Notes: generated from the sequence alone by a model not told the origin. Positions 1 to 6,739 are shown, counted from the stretch's first letter. The stretch: DNA of 10,871 bases from Pseudomonas sp. (GCA_026398835.1 JAPLSD010000841.1:1-10871); one strand, 5' to 3'. Numbers and translations are program-made.

Positions 1-1232
1 CGCTTTACCAAGAGCGCCAATGGGTACTCGATGCACAATTGGACAAAGCATTCAGCATCGGTGAGACCGAGCACCTGCTGACCTACGGCACCACCCTCAA
101 GCAGCAGAAAGTCACCGGTTCGCGCAGCGGCAGCGGTACCTGCCTGACGGTCTTTGGTAGTTGCAGGACCATCGGTGCCATCAGCCCCGCCGACGTACTG
201 AAGAAATCCAGCGACTTCCCCGACCCGACCATCAACACCTACAGCCTGTTCGCCCAGGATCAAATCAGCTGGAACCAGTGGACCTTCCTGCCGGGCCTGC
301 GCTACGACTACACCCAGCTCAAGCCGCACATCACTCAGGAATTTCTCAACACCGTCGCCGCCGATGGCAAAGGCACGGTCAGCAACAAGTACAAGAACTG
401 GGAGCGTGTGTCGCCCAAGTTCGGCCTGACCTACGCCTTGACCGATCAGTACACCTGGTACGGTCAATACGCCGAAGGTTTCCGCACGCCATCGGCCAAG
501 GCGCTGTATGGCCGCTTTGAGAACCTCAGCAGCGGCTATCGCGTCGAACCCAACTCGAACCTGGAACCCGAGAAAAGCAAAAGCTACGAAACCGGCCTGC
601 GCGGCAATTTCGAGTCCGGTTCGTTCGACGTGGCGCTGTTCTATAACAAATACCGCGACTTCATCAACGAAGACGCGATCAAACCCGGTTACACCGAGAA
701 AACCTTCCAGACCAACAACATCAAACACGCCACCATCAAGGGCGTGGAAGTCAAAGGTCGCCTGCAACTGGACACCCTCGGCGCACCGCAAGGCCTCTAC
801 ACCCAGGGCTCGGTGGCCTATGCCTACGGTCGCAACAACGACACCGGCGAGCCGATCAACAGCATCAACCCGCTGACCGGCGTGTTTGGCCTGGGCTACG
901 ACCAGGACAACTATGGCGCCTTGCTCAGCTGGACCCTGGTCAAGAAAAAAGACCGCGTCGACGATAGCAACTTCAAGTCGCCGGACGGCATCAGCAGCCA
1001 GTTCAAATCGCCAGGCTTCGGCATTCTCGACCTCAGCGGTTTCTACAAGGTCACCGACGACGTCACCGTCAACGCTGGCCTGTACAACCTGACCGACAAG
1101 AAGTACTGGCTGTGGGATGACGTGCGCGGCTTTGACGGTACCGGCGAAGCCGCCATGCTCGCGCCGGCCAACCTCAACCGTCTGACCCAGCCGGGTCGCA
1201 ACTTCGCGGTCAATCTGGTCTGGGATATCTGA
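1..1232 (+). CDS. TonB-dependent heme receptor, C-terminal part (5' end outside window)
   Basis: Outer-membrane beta-barrel receptor that takes heme or hemoprotein-bound heme across the outer membrane using TonB energy. The frame is open from the left edge (codons begin at base 3), so plug, TonB box and signal peptide lie upstream; about 410 C-terminal residues are visible. Marks of the heme-receptor family are the FRTPSAKALYG box (codons near 480-512) followed by PNSNLEPEKS (about 550-580), the FRAP/NPNL pair. No His lies between them, but Tyr codons occur at 507-509 and 537-539. Pseudomonas aeruginosa PhuR is known to bind heme with a Tyr in this area plus a plug His, so a PhuR-like ligand set is inferred. 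A Cys-X6-Cys pair near 140-165 could close an extracellular loop. The end, NLTDKKYWLWDDVRG and then FAVNLVWDI, is a typical last barrel strand. The stop TGA is followed at once by a terminator. The heme oxygenase just downstream supports the heme assignment. Confidence 0.88.
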   Translation, partial: LYQERQWVLDAQLDKAFSIGETEHLLTYGTTLKQQKVTGSRSGSGTCLTVFGSCRTIGAISPADVLKKSSDFPDPTINTYSLFAQDQISWNQWTFLPGLRYDYTQLKPHITQEFLNTVAADGKGTVSNKYKNWERVSPKFGLTYALTDQYTWYGQYAEGFRTPSAKALYGRFENLSSGYRVEPNSNLEPEKSKSYETGLRGNFESGSFDVALFYNKYRDFINEDAIKPGYTEKTFQTNNIKHATIKGVEVKGRLQLDTLGAPQGLYTQGSVAYAYGRNNDTGEPINSINPLTGVFGLGYDQDNYGALLSWTLVKKKDRVDDSNFKSPDGISSQFKSPGFGILDLSGFYKVTDDVTVNAGLYNLTDKKYWLWDDVRGFDGTGEAAMLAPANLNRLTQPGRNFAVNLVWDI

Positions 1233-1238
1233 CCCAAG

Positions 1239-1282
1239 TCCTCACTGCGTCGCTCTTTTCCATGACGCAGTGAGGATTTTTT
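1239..1282 (+). terminator. Rho-independent terminator after the heme receptor
   Basis: A perfect 13-bp stem (TCCTCACTGCGTC at 1239-1251 with GACGCAGTGAGGA at 1264-1276) closes a 12-base loop and is followed by six T (1277-1282). It begins 6 bases after the receptor stop codon. It should separate the receptor transcript from hemO, or leave only read-through to it. Confidence 0.92.
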
Positions 1283-1344
1283 ACGCTGCCGAGTCTTCTG
1301 GTTCGTCTAGTTACAAAGCGCCTCTCATTCTCAAGGACCTCTTC

Positions 1345-1959
1345 ATGACCACTCAGGATTTAGCCCGGCGCCCAAGCCTGCGCTCGCAACGTCTGAATCA
1401 AATCACCCACTCGCCGCACACCAGGCTCGACGCGCTGGTCAAAGCACACGCGCCGTTCGAAACCCTGACCAACTTCGCCCCCTTCGTCGTGGCCCAGTAC
1501 CTGTTCCAGTCAGAACTGGTGGCGATGTACAACGACGCCGAGCTGATCACCATCGTCCCGGACCTGCCAGCTCGCTGCCGCGCCGAACAGGCCAAGGCTG
1601 ACCTCGCCGATCTCGAGACAGACGTACCGGCAGCGATCGCCGGCGCGGTTAAAAACCCGACTAAAGCCGAGGCCCTGGGCTGGATCTTCGTTTCCGAGGG
1701 TTCGAAACTCGGCGCAGCGTTCTTGATCAAGCGTGCCGTCGGCCTGGGCTTGAGCGACACCTTCGGTGCTCGTCACCTCGGCGAGCCAGCCGGTGGTCGT
1801 GCCGAAGGTTGGAAGAGCTTCATCAAAACCCTCGACGGGCTTGAGCTCAGCGCTGAAGAAGAAGCTGATATCGAGAAAGGTGCGATTGATGCGTTCAATC
1901 GCTTCACTGTGTTGCTGGAACAGGCATACGCCACAGCACCAAAAGCAGAATTGGCTTAA
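1345..1959 (+). CDS. hemO: Heme oxygenase, PigA/HemO type
   Basis: Cytoplasmic heme oxygenase, 204 residues, that opens the heme ring with O2 and reductant to give biliverdin, CO and free iron. The start ATG at 1345 has AAGGACCT about 5 bases upstream and aligns with the PigA N terminus; the frame is open further upstream (from 1270) but without support. The sequence tracks P. aeruginosa PigA closely: LRSQRLNQIT, then SPHTRLDALVK with the proximal heme ligand expected at His25, then GWIFVSEGSKLGAAFL and GARHLGEPAGGRAEGWKSF. By comparison with PigA, whose Asn19, Lys34, Phe117 and Lys132 set delta/beta rather than alpha cleavage, the matching residues here are Asn18, Lys33, Phe115 and Arg130. 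Three of four are therefore kept, with a Lys-to-Arg change. The gene lies 112 bases after the receptor, beyond a terminator; I could not find a convincing promoter or Fur box in the short gap. A REPIN follows its stop. Confidence 0.92.
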   Translation: MTTQDLARRPSLRSQRLNQITHSPHTRLDALVKAHAPFETLTNFAPFVVAQYLFQSELVAMYNDAELITIVPDLPARCRAEQAKADLADLETDVPAAIAGAVKNPTKAEALGWIFVSEGSKLGAAFLIKRAVGLGLSDTFGARHLGEPAGGRAEGWKSFIKTLDGLELSAEEEADIEKGAIDAFNRFTVLLEQAYATAPKAELA

Positions 1960-1968
1960 GTCTGCTTT

Positions 1969-2073
1969 TGTAGGAGCGAGCGGTGCGGCGATCCGACTTT
2001 CCCGCGATGAACGATGACGCAGTCTGTCTGATACACCGCAGCGCATTGATCGCGGGCAAGCCTCGCTCCTACA
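1969..2073. repeat. REPIN-like inverted repeat (tgtaggagcgag family)
   Basis: TGTAGGAGCGAG at 1969-1980 is mirrored by CTCGCTCCTACA at 2062-2073. Further inner matches occur around CCCGCGAT (left) and ATCGCGGGCAAG (right). The left arm carries extra bases (GGTGCGGCGATCC...), so the pairing is imperfect. It matches the general form of fluorescens-group REPINs: two REPs in inverse orientation, intergenic, about 100 bp. It may fold in the hemO 3' UTR and protect the message. Confidence 0.75.
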
Positions 2074-2102
2074 GGGTTCGGAGATGTTTCAAAAAAAACC
2101 GA

Positions 2103-2108
2103 TACAAT
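2103..2108 (+). promoter_or_regulatory. Possible -10 element for a leaderless DUF454 transcript
   Basis: TACAAT (5 of 6 to TATAAT) follows a run of eight A and lies 7 bases before the ATG at 2116. No Shine-Dalgarno sequence fits in that space, so a transcript starting at or near the ATG is possible. The -35 region (GGAGAT at 17-bp spacing) is poor, so support is weak. Confidence 0.3.
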
Positions 2109-2115
2109 CAAGCCT

Positions 2116-2517
2116 ATGACCTGCCAATCCCTCCCCACTTCGAAACTCGCCCGCATCCTCTTCGGTCTGCTGGCCTACGCCAGCCTGACGCTGGGTCTGA
2201 TCGCCATCGTCGTGCCGGGCCTGCCGACCACCGAGTTCATCCTGCTGGCCGCCTGGGCCGCGACCAAAAGCTCGCCGCGCTTGAGTGCCTGGCTGGACAA
2301 TCACCGGTTGTTCGGCCCCATCCTGAGCAACTGGCGCAACGGCAAGATGATTGCCCGCCGGGCCAAGATCAGCGCCACCGTGAGCATGTTGCTCTGCGCC
2401 GGATTAATGCTGGCAATCCTCGAGCACAGTTGGCCTGTCTACCTGGCCATTGCCGGCATGAGCCTGGGCAATCTGTGGATCTGGTCGCGGCCGGAAGCGT
2501 TGCCGCAAACCTCCTGA
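2116..2517 (+). CDS. DUF454 (YbaN-like) inner-membrane protein
   Basis: Small inner-membrane protein of 133 residues, the usual size of the DUF454/YbaN family, whose molecular function is unknown. A first hydrophobic segment covers about residues 11-34, then comes the family signature VPGLPTTEFILLAAW (33-47), then a polar stretch SSPRLSAWLDNHRLFGPILS with NWRNG (52-76) and basic ARRAK (80-84). Two more hydrophobic segments lie near 86-102 and 107-124. The signature and the RLFGPIL-NW motif make the family call secure. The start at 2116 gives a short polar N terminus before the first membrane segment; no ribosome-binding site is visible, and no better in-frame start follows. It lies 156 bases after hemO, separated by the REPIN. 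A link to heme use is suggested only by position. Confidence 0.85.
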   Translation: MTCQSLPTSKLARILFGLLAYASLTLGLIAIVVPGLPTTEFILLAAWAATKSSPRLSAWLDNHRLFGPILSNWRNGKMIARRAKISATVSMLLCAGLMLAILEHSWPVYLAIAGMSLGNLWIWSRPEALPQTS

Positions 2518-2940
2518 CAGCTCCCCGCGACCTTCGATCGCTGACAAGCCAGCGCCGCTGACTCCCAGGCGTCGGCACTTCAGGCTGCAGCCAAATCGTT
2601 AAAAATAATCTACAAACCCTTTCACGCAAACGCCCGCCCCAGAGCCTCTATCGACCTAATAACAGCACGAAAGCGCGTAAAAACCAAAAAAACGCGATTT
2701 CCCCCTCTCGATTTTCGTCAATTATTTATGACAGACTGCCTACCGCTCGTCGGCCTGCTCTCATACCAGCACCCTGCGAACCGATGCTCCGGAGATGGCG
2801 CTAAATGGATTTGGCCACTCGAGTCATCCGACTCATTGCTCATTCCTCAAACGTTCGCTGGAACCTTCGGCGTTGCGCGAAGAACTCAATCAGAGAACGA
2901 TCTACGGTCTATGATGTTCTTCTCTTCCGGAGGGCCTTTG
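2518..2940. other. 423-base gap with no recognisable gene
   Basis: I see no supportable gene on either strand. The middle (about 2597-2730) is distinctly A+T-rich for this window, with runs such as GTTAAAAATAATC and TCAATTATTTATGAC, and could hold a promoter, but no -35/-10 pair is clear. An in-frame extension of the downstream CoA-transferase back to 2728 exists, but its residues look random and it has no ribosome-binding site. TATGAT at about 2909-2914 resembles a -10 box but lacks a good -35. Confidence 0.6.
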
Positions 2941-4270
2941 ATGACTGATTTTCTGACGTCCATTCAAGCCGCACTCGGCTTGCCGCTAACACCCGAAGCC
3001 ATCCGTTTCACCTCGACCGGCGCCCTGCCCTCAGCCTTTGCCGTCACCGATCTGGCCAGCGCCAGCATCGCTGCCGCAGGCCTTGCCGTCGCCGAACTCC
3101 TTTGCAGACAGACCGGCCGCTTGCCCTCGCTCGAAGTCGACCGACGTCTGGCGTCCTTCTGGTTTGCCACCTCGCTGCGCCCCGTCGGCTGGAGCGTCCC
3201 GCCACTCTGGGACCCGATTGCCGGCGACTACGCCACCCGCGATGGCTGGATCCGTCTGCACACCAACGCACCGCATCACCGTGCCAGCGCCGAGCGTGTT
3301 CTGGGCCAGTGCGCGGATCGAGCAACGATGGCTGCCAAGGTCAGTCAATGGGGCAAAACCGAGTTGGAGCAAGCGGTCGTCGATGCCGGAGGTTGTGCGG
3401 CCGAAATGCGTTCCTGGGAGCAATGGCAAACCCATCCCCAAGGCGTGGCGGTGAATGCCGAGCCGCTGATCCACTTCGCTGCGAACATCCACCAAACCGA
3501 AAAAACATGGCAAGGTTCGGTGGCGCAACCGCTGGCCGGTATCAAGGTGCTGGATTTGACCCGCGTCCTCGCCGGCCCGATCGCCAGCCGCTTCCTGGCC
3601 GGGCTCGGTGCCGATGTATTGCGCGTCGATCCACCGGACTGGAACGAACCGGGTGTGGTCCCGGAAGTCACGGCACGACAAAGCTGATCGCACCGTGTTT
3701 GAAGCACTGCTCAAAGACACCGACATCCTGCTTCATGGCTACCGCGCCGACGCGCTGGAAAGCCTTGGTTACGGGCAAGATGAACGGCAGAACATCGCTC
3801 CGGGACTGATTGACGTCAGCCTCAATGCTTACGGTTGGAGCGGCCCCTGGCAGAACCGCCGGGGCTTCGACAGCCTGGTGCAGATGAGCAGCGGCATCGC
3901 CGACGCCGGGATGCACTGGAAAAAAGCCGACAAGCCCACACCGCTGCCGGTTCAGGCACTGGATCATGGGACTGGCTACCTGATGGCCGCCAGCGCGATT
4001 CGCGCACTGACTGAGCGCTTGAGTAACGGCCACTGCAGTTCGGCGCGCCTGTCATTGGCACGCACCGCGAAGTTGTTGTTGGAGCATGGTCAGGCCAATA
4101 CGCCGCAGGCTTTGCGGGCAGAAGATGCAGGTGATCAGGGGATGCTGATCGAGCAGACTTCATGGGGGCCGGCACATCGTTTGCAGGTGCCATTGAAAAT
4201 GACTGGCACGCCACTGCAATGGACGATTCCAGCCGGGGAATTGGGTTCGCATCGGGCGCAGTGGTGGTGA
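2941..4270 (+). pseudogene. Family III (CaiB/BaiF) CoA-transferase, frame broken by a ~29-bp deletion
   Basis: Family III enzymes move CoA between acyl groups through an Asp-bound anhydride; the substrate here is unknown. The start ATG at 2941 follows CCGGAGGGCCTTTG. The first frame gives 244 good residues to VVPEVT (3672), then reads ARQS and stops at 3687. The family continues in another frame from HDKADRTVFEALL (3674) to the stop at 4268-4270, 198 residues. Relatives have a GKR...LDL stretch here, so about 10 codons are missing; the frame change fits a 29-base loss. Typical motifs are PLAGIKVLDLTRVLAGP (from residue 197), LLHGYRADALESLGYG, and RRGFDSLVQMSSGI with the probable catalytic Asp codon at 3869-3871. 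The canonical N terminus begins only at residue 197. The preceding part (TDLASASIAAAGLAVAELL and DGWIRLHTNA) resembles the family's middle and is echoed later by LDHGTGYLMAASAIRALTER. Intact length would be about 452 residues. The break may be real or an assembly fault. Confidence 0.82.
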
Positions 4271-4279
4271 CCTGCAAAT

Positions 4280-4300
4280 GATCGTTCCCACGCTCCCGTG
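4280..4300. repeat. Half of a gatcgttcccacgctc-type repeat
   Basis: GATCGTTCCCACGCTC (4280-4295) is the left half of a palindromic repeat common in fluorescens-group Pseudomonas, whose other half (GCGTGGGAAC...) is expected next. Here it is cut short at CCGTG and runs straight into a gene fragment. Recognition is from memory of the repeat family. Confidence 0.4.
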
Positions 4301-4452
4301 AACTGCCCCCAAAGACCCCGACCGCCCAGGAGTTCGCCCGCAACACTGGCAAAGTCACAGTGATCGGTTCACTCTCGGACATCGAAGCGATCGTCCAGGG
4401 CAAAGCCGGCACCCGCATCAGCACGGCGAATCCTGGAATCAGCGACTTGTAA
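4282..4452 (+). pseudogene. 3' fragment of an unidentified gene, no start codon
   Basis: The frame is open from just after TGA (4279-4281) to TAA at 4450-4452, with no ATG, GTG or ribosome-binding site. From about 4303 the residues look like real protein: [18 protein letters not shown], then [18 protein letters not shown], ending NPGISDL. Codon third positions are G/C-rich as in neighbouring genes, and a hairpin terminator follows the stop, as expected for a true gene end. The upstream side abuts a truncated repeat, so the 5' part seems deleted. I do not recognise the family. An alternative is chance open frame, but the terminator and composition argue against it. Confidence 0.45.
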
Positions 4453-4461
4453 TAATCTGGG

Positions 4462-4489
4462 GGGCGGGCTGACGGCCTGCCCTTTCTTC
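4462..4489 (+). terminator. Rho-independent terminator after the gene fragment
   Basis: GGGCGGGC (4462-4469) pairs with GCCTGCCC (4475-4482), one position being G-T, around the loop TGACG, and is followed by TTTCTTC. It starts 10 bases after the TAA of the gene fragment and ends 22 bases before the DUF5064 start. Confidence 0.75.
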
Positions 4490-4511
4490 AACCTTTGAAG
4501 GAGAGACGCCT

Positions 4512-4871
4512 ATGGCCACGTTCGAGCCCGGTCACCTGCATTTCGAGCGCCACGCGCTCAACAAGGGCGACTACAGCTTCAACCTCTGCATTGACTATGA
4601 AGTCGTTCAGGATCCGAAGGAAGGCAAAGGCATGCTCTTCACGCTGCACGGCACGATCGAGGGCAAGGACATGACCGAAGCATTCTTTCTGCCCAAGGAC
4701 CAGGCCTTCGACTTTGCTCGCTACGCCACCCATCTCGCACAGAAGCACGGCATGCCCAAGACTGCCAGCATCGGCTCGGTGCACAAATACTACGACGAGA
4801 TGTTCGAGGACGTACGCAAGCAACTCGACATCAAATCCGGTGATCCGGTGAAGCCGGAGCACTTGGAATAA
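4512..4871 (+). CDS. DUF5064 family protein
   Basis: Soluble protein of 119 residues that I match to DUF5064, a small family seen mainly in Pseudomonas and without known function. The start ATG is set by AAGGAGA 10 bases upstream. Recognisable stretches are FEPGHLHFERHALNKGDYSF at the N terminus, CIDYEVVQDPKEGKGMLFTL, TEAFFLPKDQAFDFARYATH, and SGDPVKPEHLE at the C-terminal end. There is no signal peptide or membrane segment. The alternating polar and hydrophobic N-terminal half suggests beta strands, followed by one or two helices (AFDFARYATHLAQKHG, YYDEMFEDVRKQL). It lies between a terminator and a REP hairpin, so it is probably transcribed alone. It has the look of an intact, maintained gene. 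Confidence 0.85.
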   Translation: MATFEPGHLHFERHALNKGDYSFNLCIDYEVVQDPKEGKGMLFTLHGTIEGKDMTEAFFLPKDQAFDFARYATHLAQKHGMPKTASIGSVHKYYDEMFEDVRKQLDIKSGDPVKPEHLE

Positions 4872-4881
4872 CCCCCCTCTC

Positions 4882-4911
4882 CTGTGGGAGCGAGCTTGCT
4901 CGCTCCCACAG
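4882..4911. repeat. Perfect REP hairpin, likely bidirectional terminator
   Basis: CTGTGGGAGCGAGC (4882-4895) and GCTCGCTCCCACAG (4898-4911) form a perfect 14-bp inverted repeat around TT. It starts 10 bases after the DUF5064 stop. The core matches the arms of the REPIN at 10076-10165, so it is a compact form of the same REP family. It has no T-run, so any terminator role rests on the stem alone. Confidence 0.85.
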
Positions 4912-5011
4912 TAGTTATCCATCACCCCGAAGCCTTGCGCTGGATTTCACCTAACCCCCTCCTCCAAGGCATACTTGCCACCCTCCGCACTCCAGAACCG
5001 TCAGTCGCCCC

Positions 5012-6520
5012 ATGCGTATCCACGTCAGTTTCATCGACCGCGTCGGCATCACCCAGGAAGTCCTGGCCCTGCTGGGTGGGCGCAATCTCAATCTGGATGC
5101 GGTGGAGATGGTTCCGCCCAATGTCTACATCGACGCCCCGACCTTGAGCCCGCAGGTGCTGGAAGAGCTGCGCGATGCGTTGTTCAGCGTGCGCGGTGTG
5201 CAGGCGGTGACGGTGGTCGATATCCTTCCCGGCCAGCGTCGACATCTGCAGCTCGACGCACTGCTCGCGGCGATGACTGACCCGGTGCTGGCCCTCGATA
5301 GCGCTGGCAAAGTGCTGTTGGCCAACCCGGCGCTGATCGCCTTGTACGGCCGCGAACCGGCCGGGGAAAGCATTGCTGAACTGTTTGCCGATCCGGCGCT
5401 GCTGGAGGCGTTGCTCGAACAGGGCTTTCGTCTGCCATTGCGTGAAATCACCGTCAACGGTCAGACCCTGTTGCTCGACGCCACGCCGATCACCGACGCT
5501 GGTGCTCTACTGACGTTGTACCAGCCCAATCGCATTGGTGAACGTCTGTCCGCGCTGCACCACGACCATGCCGAAGGCTTTGACGCGCTGCTCGGCGAGT
5601 CCCCGGCGATCCGTACCCTCAAAGCCCGCGCCCAACGAGTGGCGGCCCTCGACGCCCCATTATTGATCCAGGGCGAAACCGGCACTGGCAAAGAGCTGGT
5701 AGCCCGCGCCTGTCACGCCATCAGCGCTCGCCACAGCTCACCGTTTCTGGCACTGAACTGCGCGGCGCTGCCGGAAAACCTCGCTGAAAGTGAACTGTTT
5801 GGTTACGCCCCCGGCGCCTTCACCGGCGCCCAGCGCGGCGGCAAACCGGGGCTGATGGAACTGGCCAACCAAGGCACAGTGTTCCTCGACGAGATCGGCG
5901 AGATGTCGCCGTACCTGCAAGCCAAACTGCTGCGCTTTCTCAATGACGGCAGCTTCCGTCGGGTGGGGGGTGATCGCGAGGTCAAGGTCAACGTGCGAAT
6001 CCTCAGCGCGACCCACCGTGACCTGGAAAAAATGGTCAGCGAAGGTTCGTTCCGCGAAGACCTGTTCTATCGCTTGAACGTGCTGAACGTCGAAGTCCCG
6101 CCGCTGCGTGAACGCGGTCAAGACATCCTGTTGCTGGCGCGTTATTTCATGCAACAAGCCTGCGCACAGATCCAGCGTCCGGTCTGTCGCCTGGCGCCGG
6201 GCACTTATCCGGCGCTGCTGGGTAACCGCTGGCCGGGCAACGTGCGGCAATTGCAGAACGTGATCTTCCGTGCCGCTGCGATATGCGAAAGCACGTTGGT
6301 GGACATCGGTGATCTGGACATCGCTGGCACCTCCGTGGCGCGCCAGAGCGACACCGAAGTCGAGAGCCTGGAACAGGCCATGGAGGAGTTCGAGAAGACC
6401 CTGCTGGAAAAACTCTACATCAATTACCCCTCGACCCGACAACTGGCCAGCCGTCTGCAAACCTCCCATACCGCCATTGCTCATCGATTGCGCAAGTACG
6501 GGATTCCGGGCAAGGCCTGA
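5012..6520 (+). CDS. gcsR: GcsR, TyrR-like sigma-54 activator of glycine cleavage genes
   Basis: Cytoplasmic DNA-binding regulator of 502 residues, related to TyrR/PhhR. In P. aeruginosa GcsR senses glycine and activates the gcvH2-gcvP2 operon. Parts in order: ACT domain about 1-72 (MRIHVSFIDRVGITQEVLAL); PAS domain about 78-175 (MTDPVLALDSAGKVLLANPA); AAA+ domain about 192-425. The AAA+ part has Walker A GETGTGKE (221-228), GAFTGA (268-273, the loop that contacts sigma-54), Walker B VFLDEIGEM (290-298), the arginine-finger region FREDLFYRL (347-355) and WPGNVRQLQN (407-416). The HTH is at about 473-497 (STRQLASRLQTSHTAIAHRL). The intact GAFTGA loop separates it from E. coli TyrR, which lacks sigma-54 activity. 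The ATG at 5012 begins the ACT domain exactly, though no clear ribosome-binding site precedes it. Its place directly before gcvH and the dyad sites there point to GcsR rather than PhhR, which would neighbour phenylalanine hydroxylase genes. Confidence 0.9.
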   Translation: MRIHVSFIDRVGITQEVLALLGGRNLNLDAVEMVPPNVYIDAPTLSPQVLEELRDALFSVRGVQAVTVVDILPGQRRHLQLDALLAAMTDPVLALDSAGKVLLANPALIALYGREPAGESIAELFADPALLEALLEQGFRLPLREITVNGQTLLLDATPITDAGALLTLYQPNRIGERLSALHHDHAEGFDALLGESPAIRTLKARAQRVAALDAPLLIQGETGTGKELVARACHAISARHSSPFLALNCAALPENLAESELFGYAPGAFTGAQRGGKPGLMELANQGTVFLDEIGEMSPYLQAKLLRFLNDGSFRRVGGDREVKVNVRILSATHRDLEKMVSEGSFREDLFYRLNVLNVEVPPLRERGQDILLLARYFMQQACAQIQRPVCRLAPGTYPALLGNRWPGNVRQLQNVIFRAAAICESTLVDIGDLDIAGTSVARQSDTEVESLEQAMEEFEKTLLEKLYINYPSTRQLASRLQTSHTAIAHRLRKYGIPGKA

Positions 6521-6558
6521 CACCACCCCCCTTGCAGGAGCGAAAAGCGACCTCCACC

Positions 6559-6576
6559 TGTACTGAAAGCGCTACA
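6559..6576 (+). promoter_or_regulatory. Putative GcsR site 1
   Basis: TGTACTGAAAGCGCTACA has the form of two 7-base arms around 4 bases. The right arm CGCTACA is perfect against the other sites; the left arm TGTACTG matches TGTAGCG in 5 of 7. It is centred near -199 relative to the predicted gcvH transcript start. Confidence 0.65.
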
Positions 6577-6577
6577 G

Positions 6578-6595
6578 CGGAACGATTTCGCTACA
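6578..6595 (-). promoter_or_regulatory. Putative GcsR site 2
   Basis: Read on the minus strand this is TGTAGCG-AAAT-CGTTCCG. As I recall it, the published P. aeruginosa GcsR repeat is TGTAACG-N4-CGTTCCG, so this differs at one arm position. It starts 19 bases after site 1, nearly two helical turns. Confidence 0.75.
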
Positions 6596-6599
6596 CACC

Positions 6600-6617
6600 T
6601 CGGTAATCGCCGCTACG
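6600..6617 (+). promoter_or_regulatory. Weak third GcsR half-site
   Basis: The right arm CGCTACG (6611-6617) matches CGCTACA in 6 of 7, but the left arm TCGGTAA is poor. It starts 22 bases after site 2, so it continues the tandem array. It may bind only cooperatively. Confidence 0.4.
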
Positions 6618-6658
6618 CAAGGCTTTGATCCCCATAGGCTTTTTTCTTCGTTTGGCGC

Positions 6659-6676
6659 TGTAGCGATTTCGCTACA
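6659..6676 (+). promoter_or_regulatory. Perfect palindromic GcsR site 4
   Basis: TGTAGCGATTTCGCTACA is a perfect dyad, and the symmetry continues two bases on each side (6657-6678). It has the same arm-N4-arm form as sites 1 and 2, and the central ATTT equals that of site 2. It lies 59 bases after site 3 and is centred near -99 from the predicted start, closer to the promoter than the tandem group. Confidence 0.72.
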
Positions 6677-6708
6677 GCCATGGATTTACTTGCCCACTCA
6701 AAAACACC

Positions 6709-6721
6709 CAAGCCATTGATT
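6709..6721 (-). promoter_or_regulatory. IHF site between activator sites and sigma-54 promoter
   Basis: Read on the minus strand, AATCAATGGCTTG fits the IHF consensus WATCAANNNNTTR at every fixed position. It is flanked by an A+T-rich stretch (TTATAAACAATAAAAAACATT). Its place between the dyads and the -24/-12 promoter is where IHF bends DNA to bring a sigma-54 activator to polymerase. Confidence 0.65.
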
Positions 6722-6739
6722 TATAAACAATAAAAAACA

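Noticed and set aside
1283-1344. Fur box or promoter before hemO
   Set aside because: No stretch gives a fair match to the Fur 19-mer or a -35/-10 pair; only vague similarity at ctcattctc.
2728-2940. Upstream in-frame extension of the CoA-transferase
   Set aside because: The extra 71 residues look random, lie in A+T-rich spacer, and the ATG at 2941 has a good ribosome-binding site.
4912-5011. Sigma-54 promoter before gcsR (ggcatacttgcc)
   Set aside because: The GG and GC are 7 bases apart instead of 10, so it cannot be a -24/-12 element.
5738-6526. Minus-strand open frame of 262 codons under gcsR
   Set aside because: Shadow of the AAA+ coding frame; no ribosome-binding site and no recognisable protein motifs.
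6532-6550. Half REP (gcaggagcgaaaagcg) after gcsR
   Set aside because: Only about 10 bases resemble the REP arm and no partner arm follows. It may be a remnant, but support is too thin to list.
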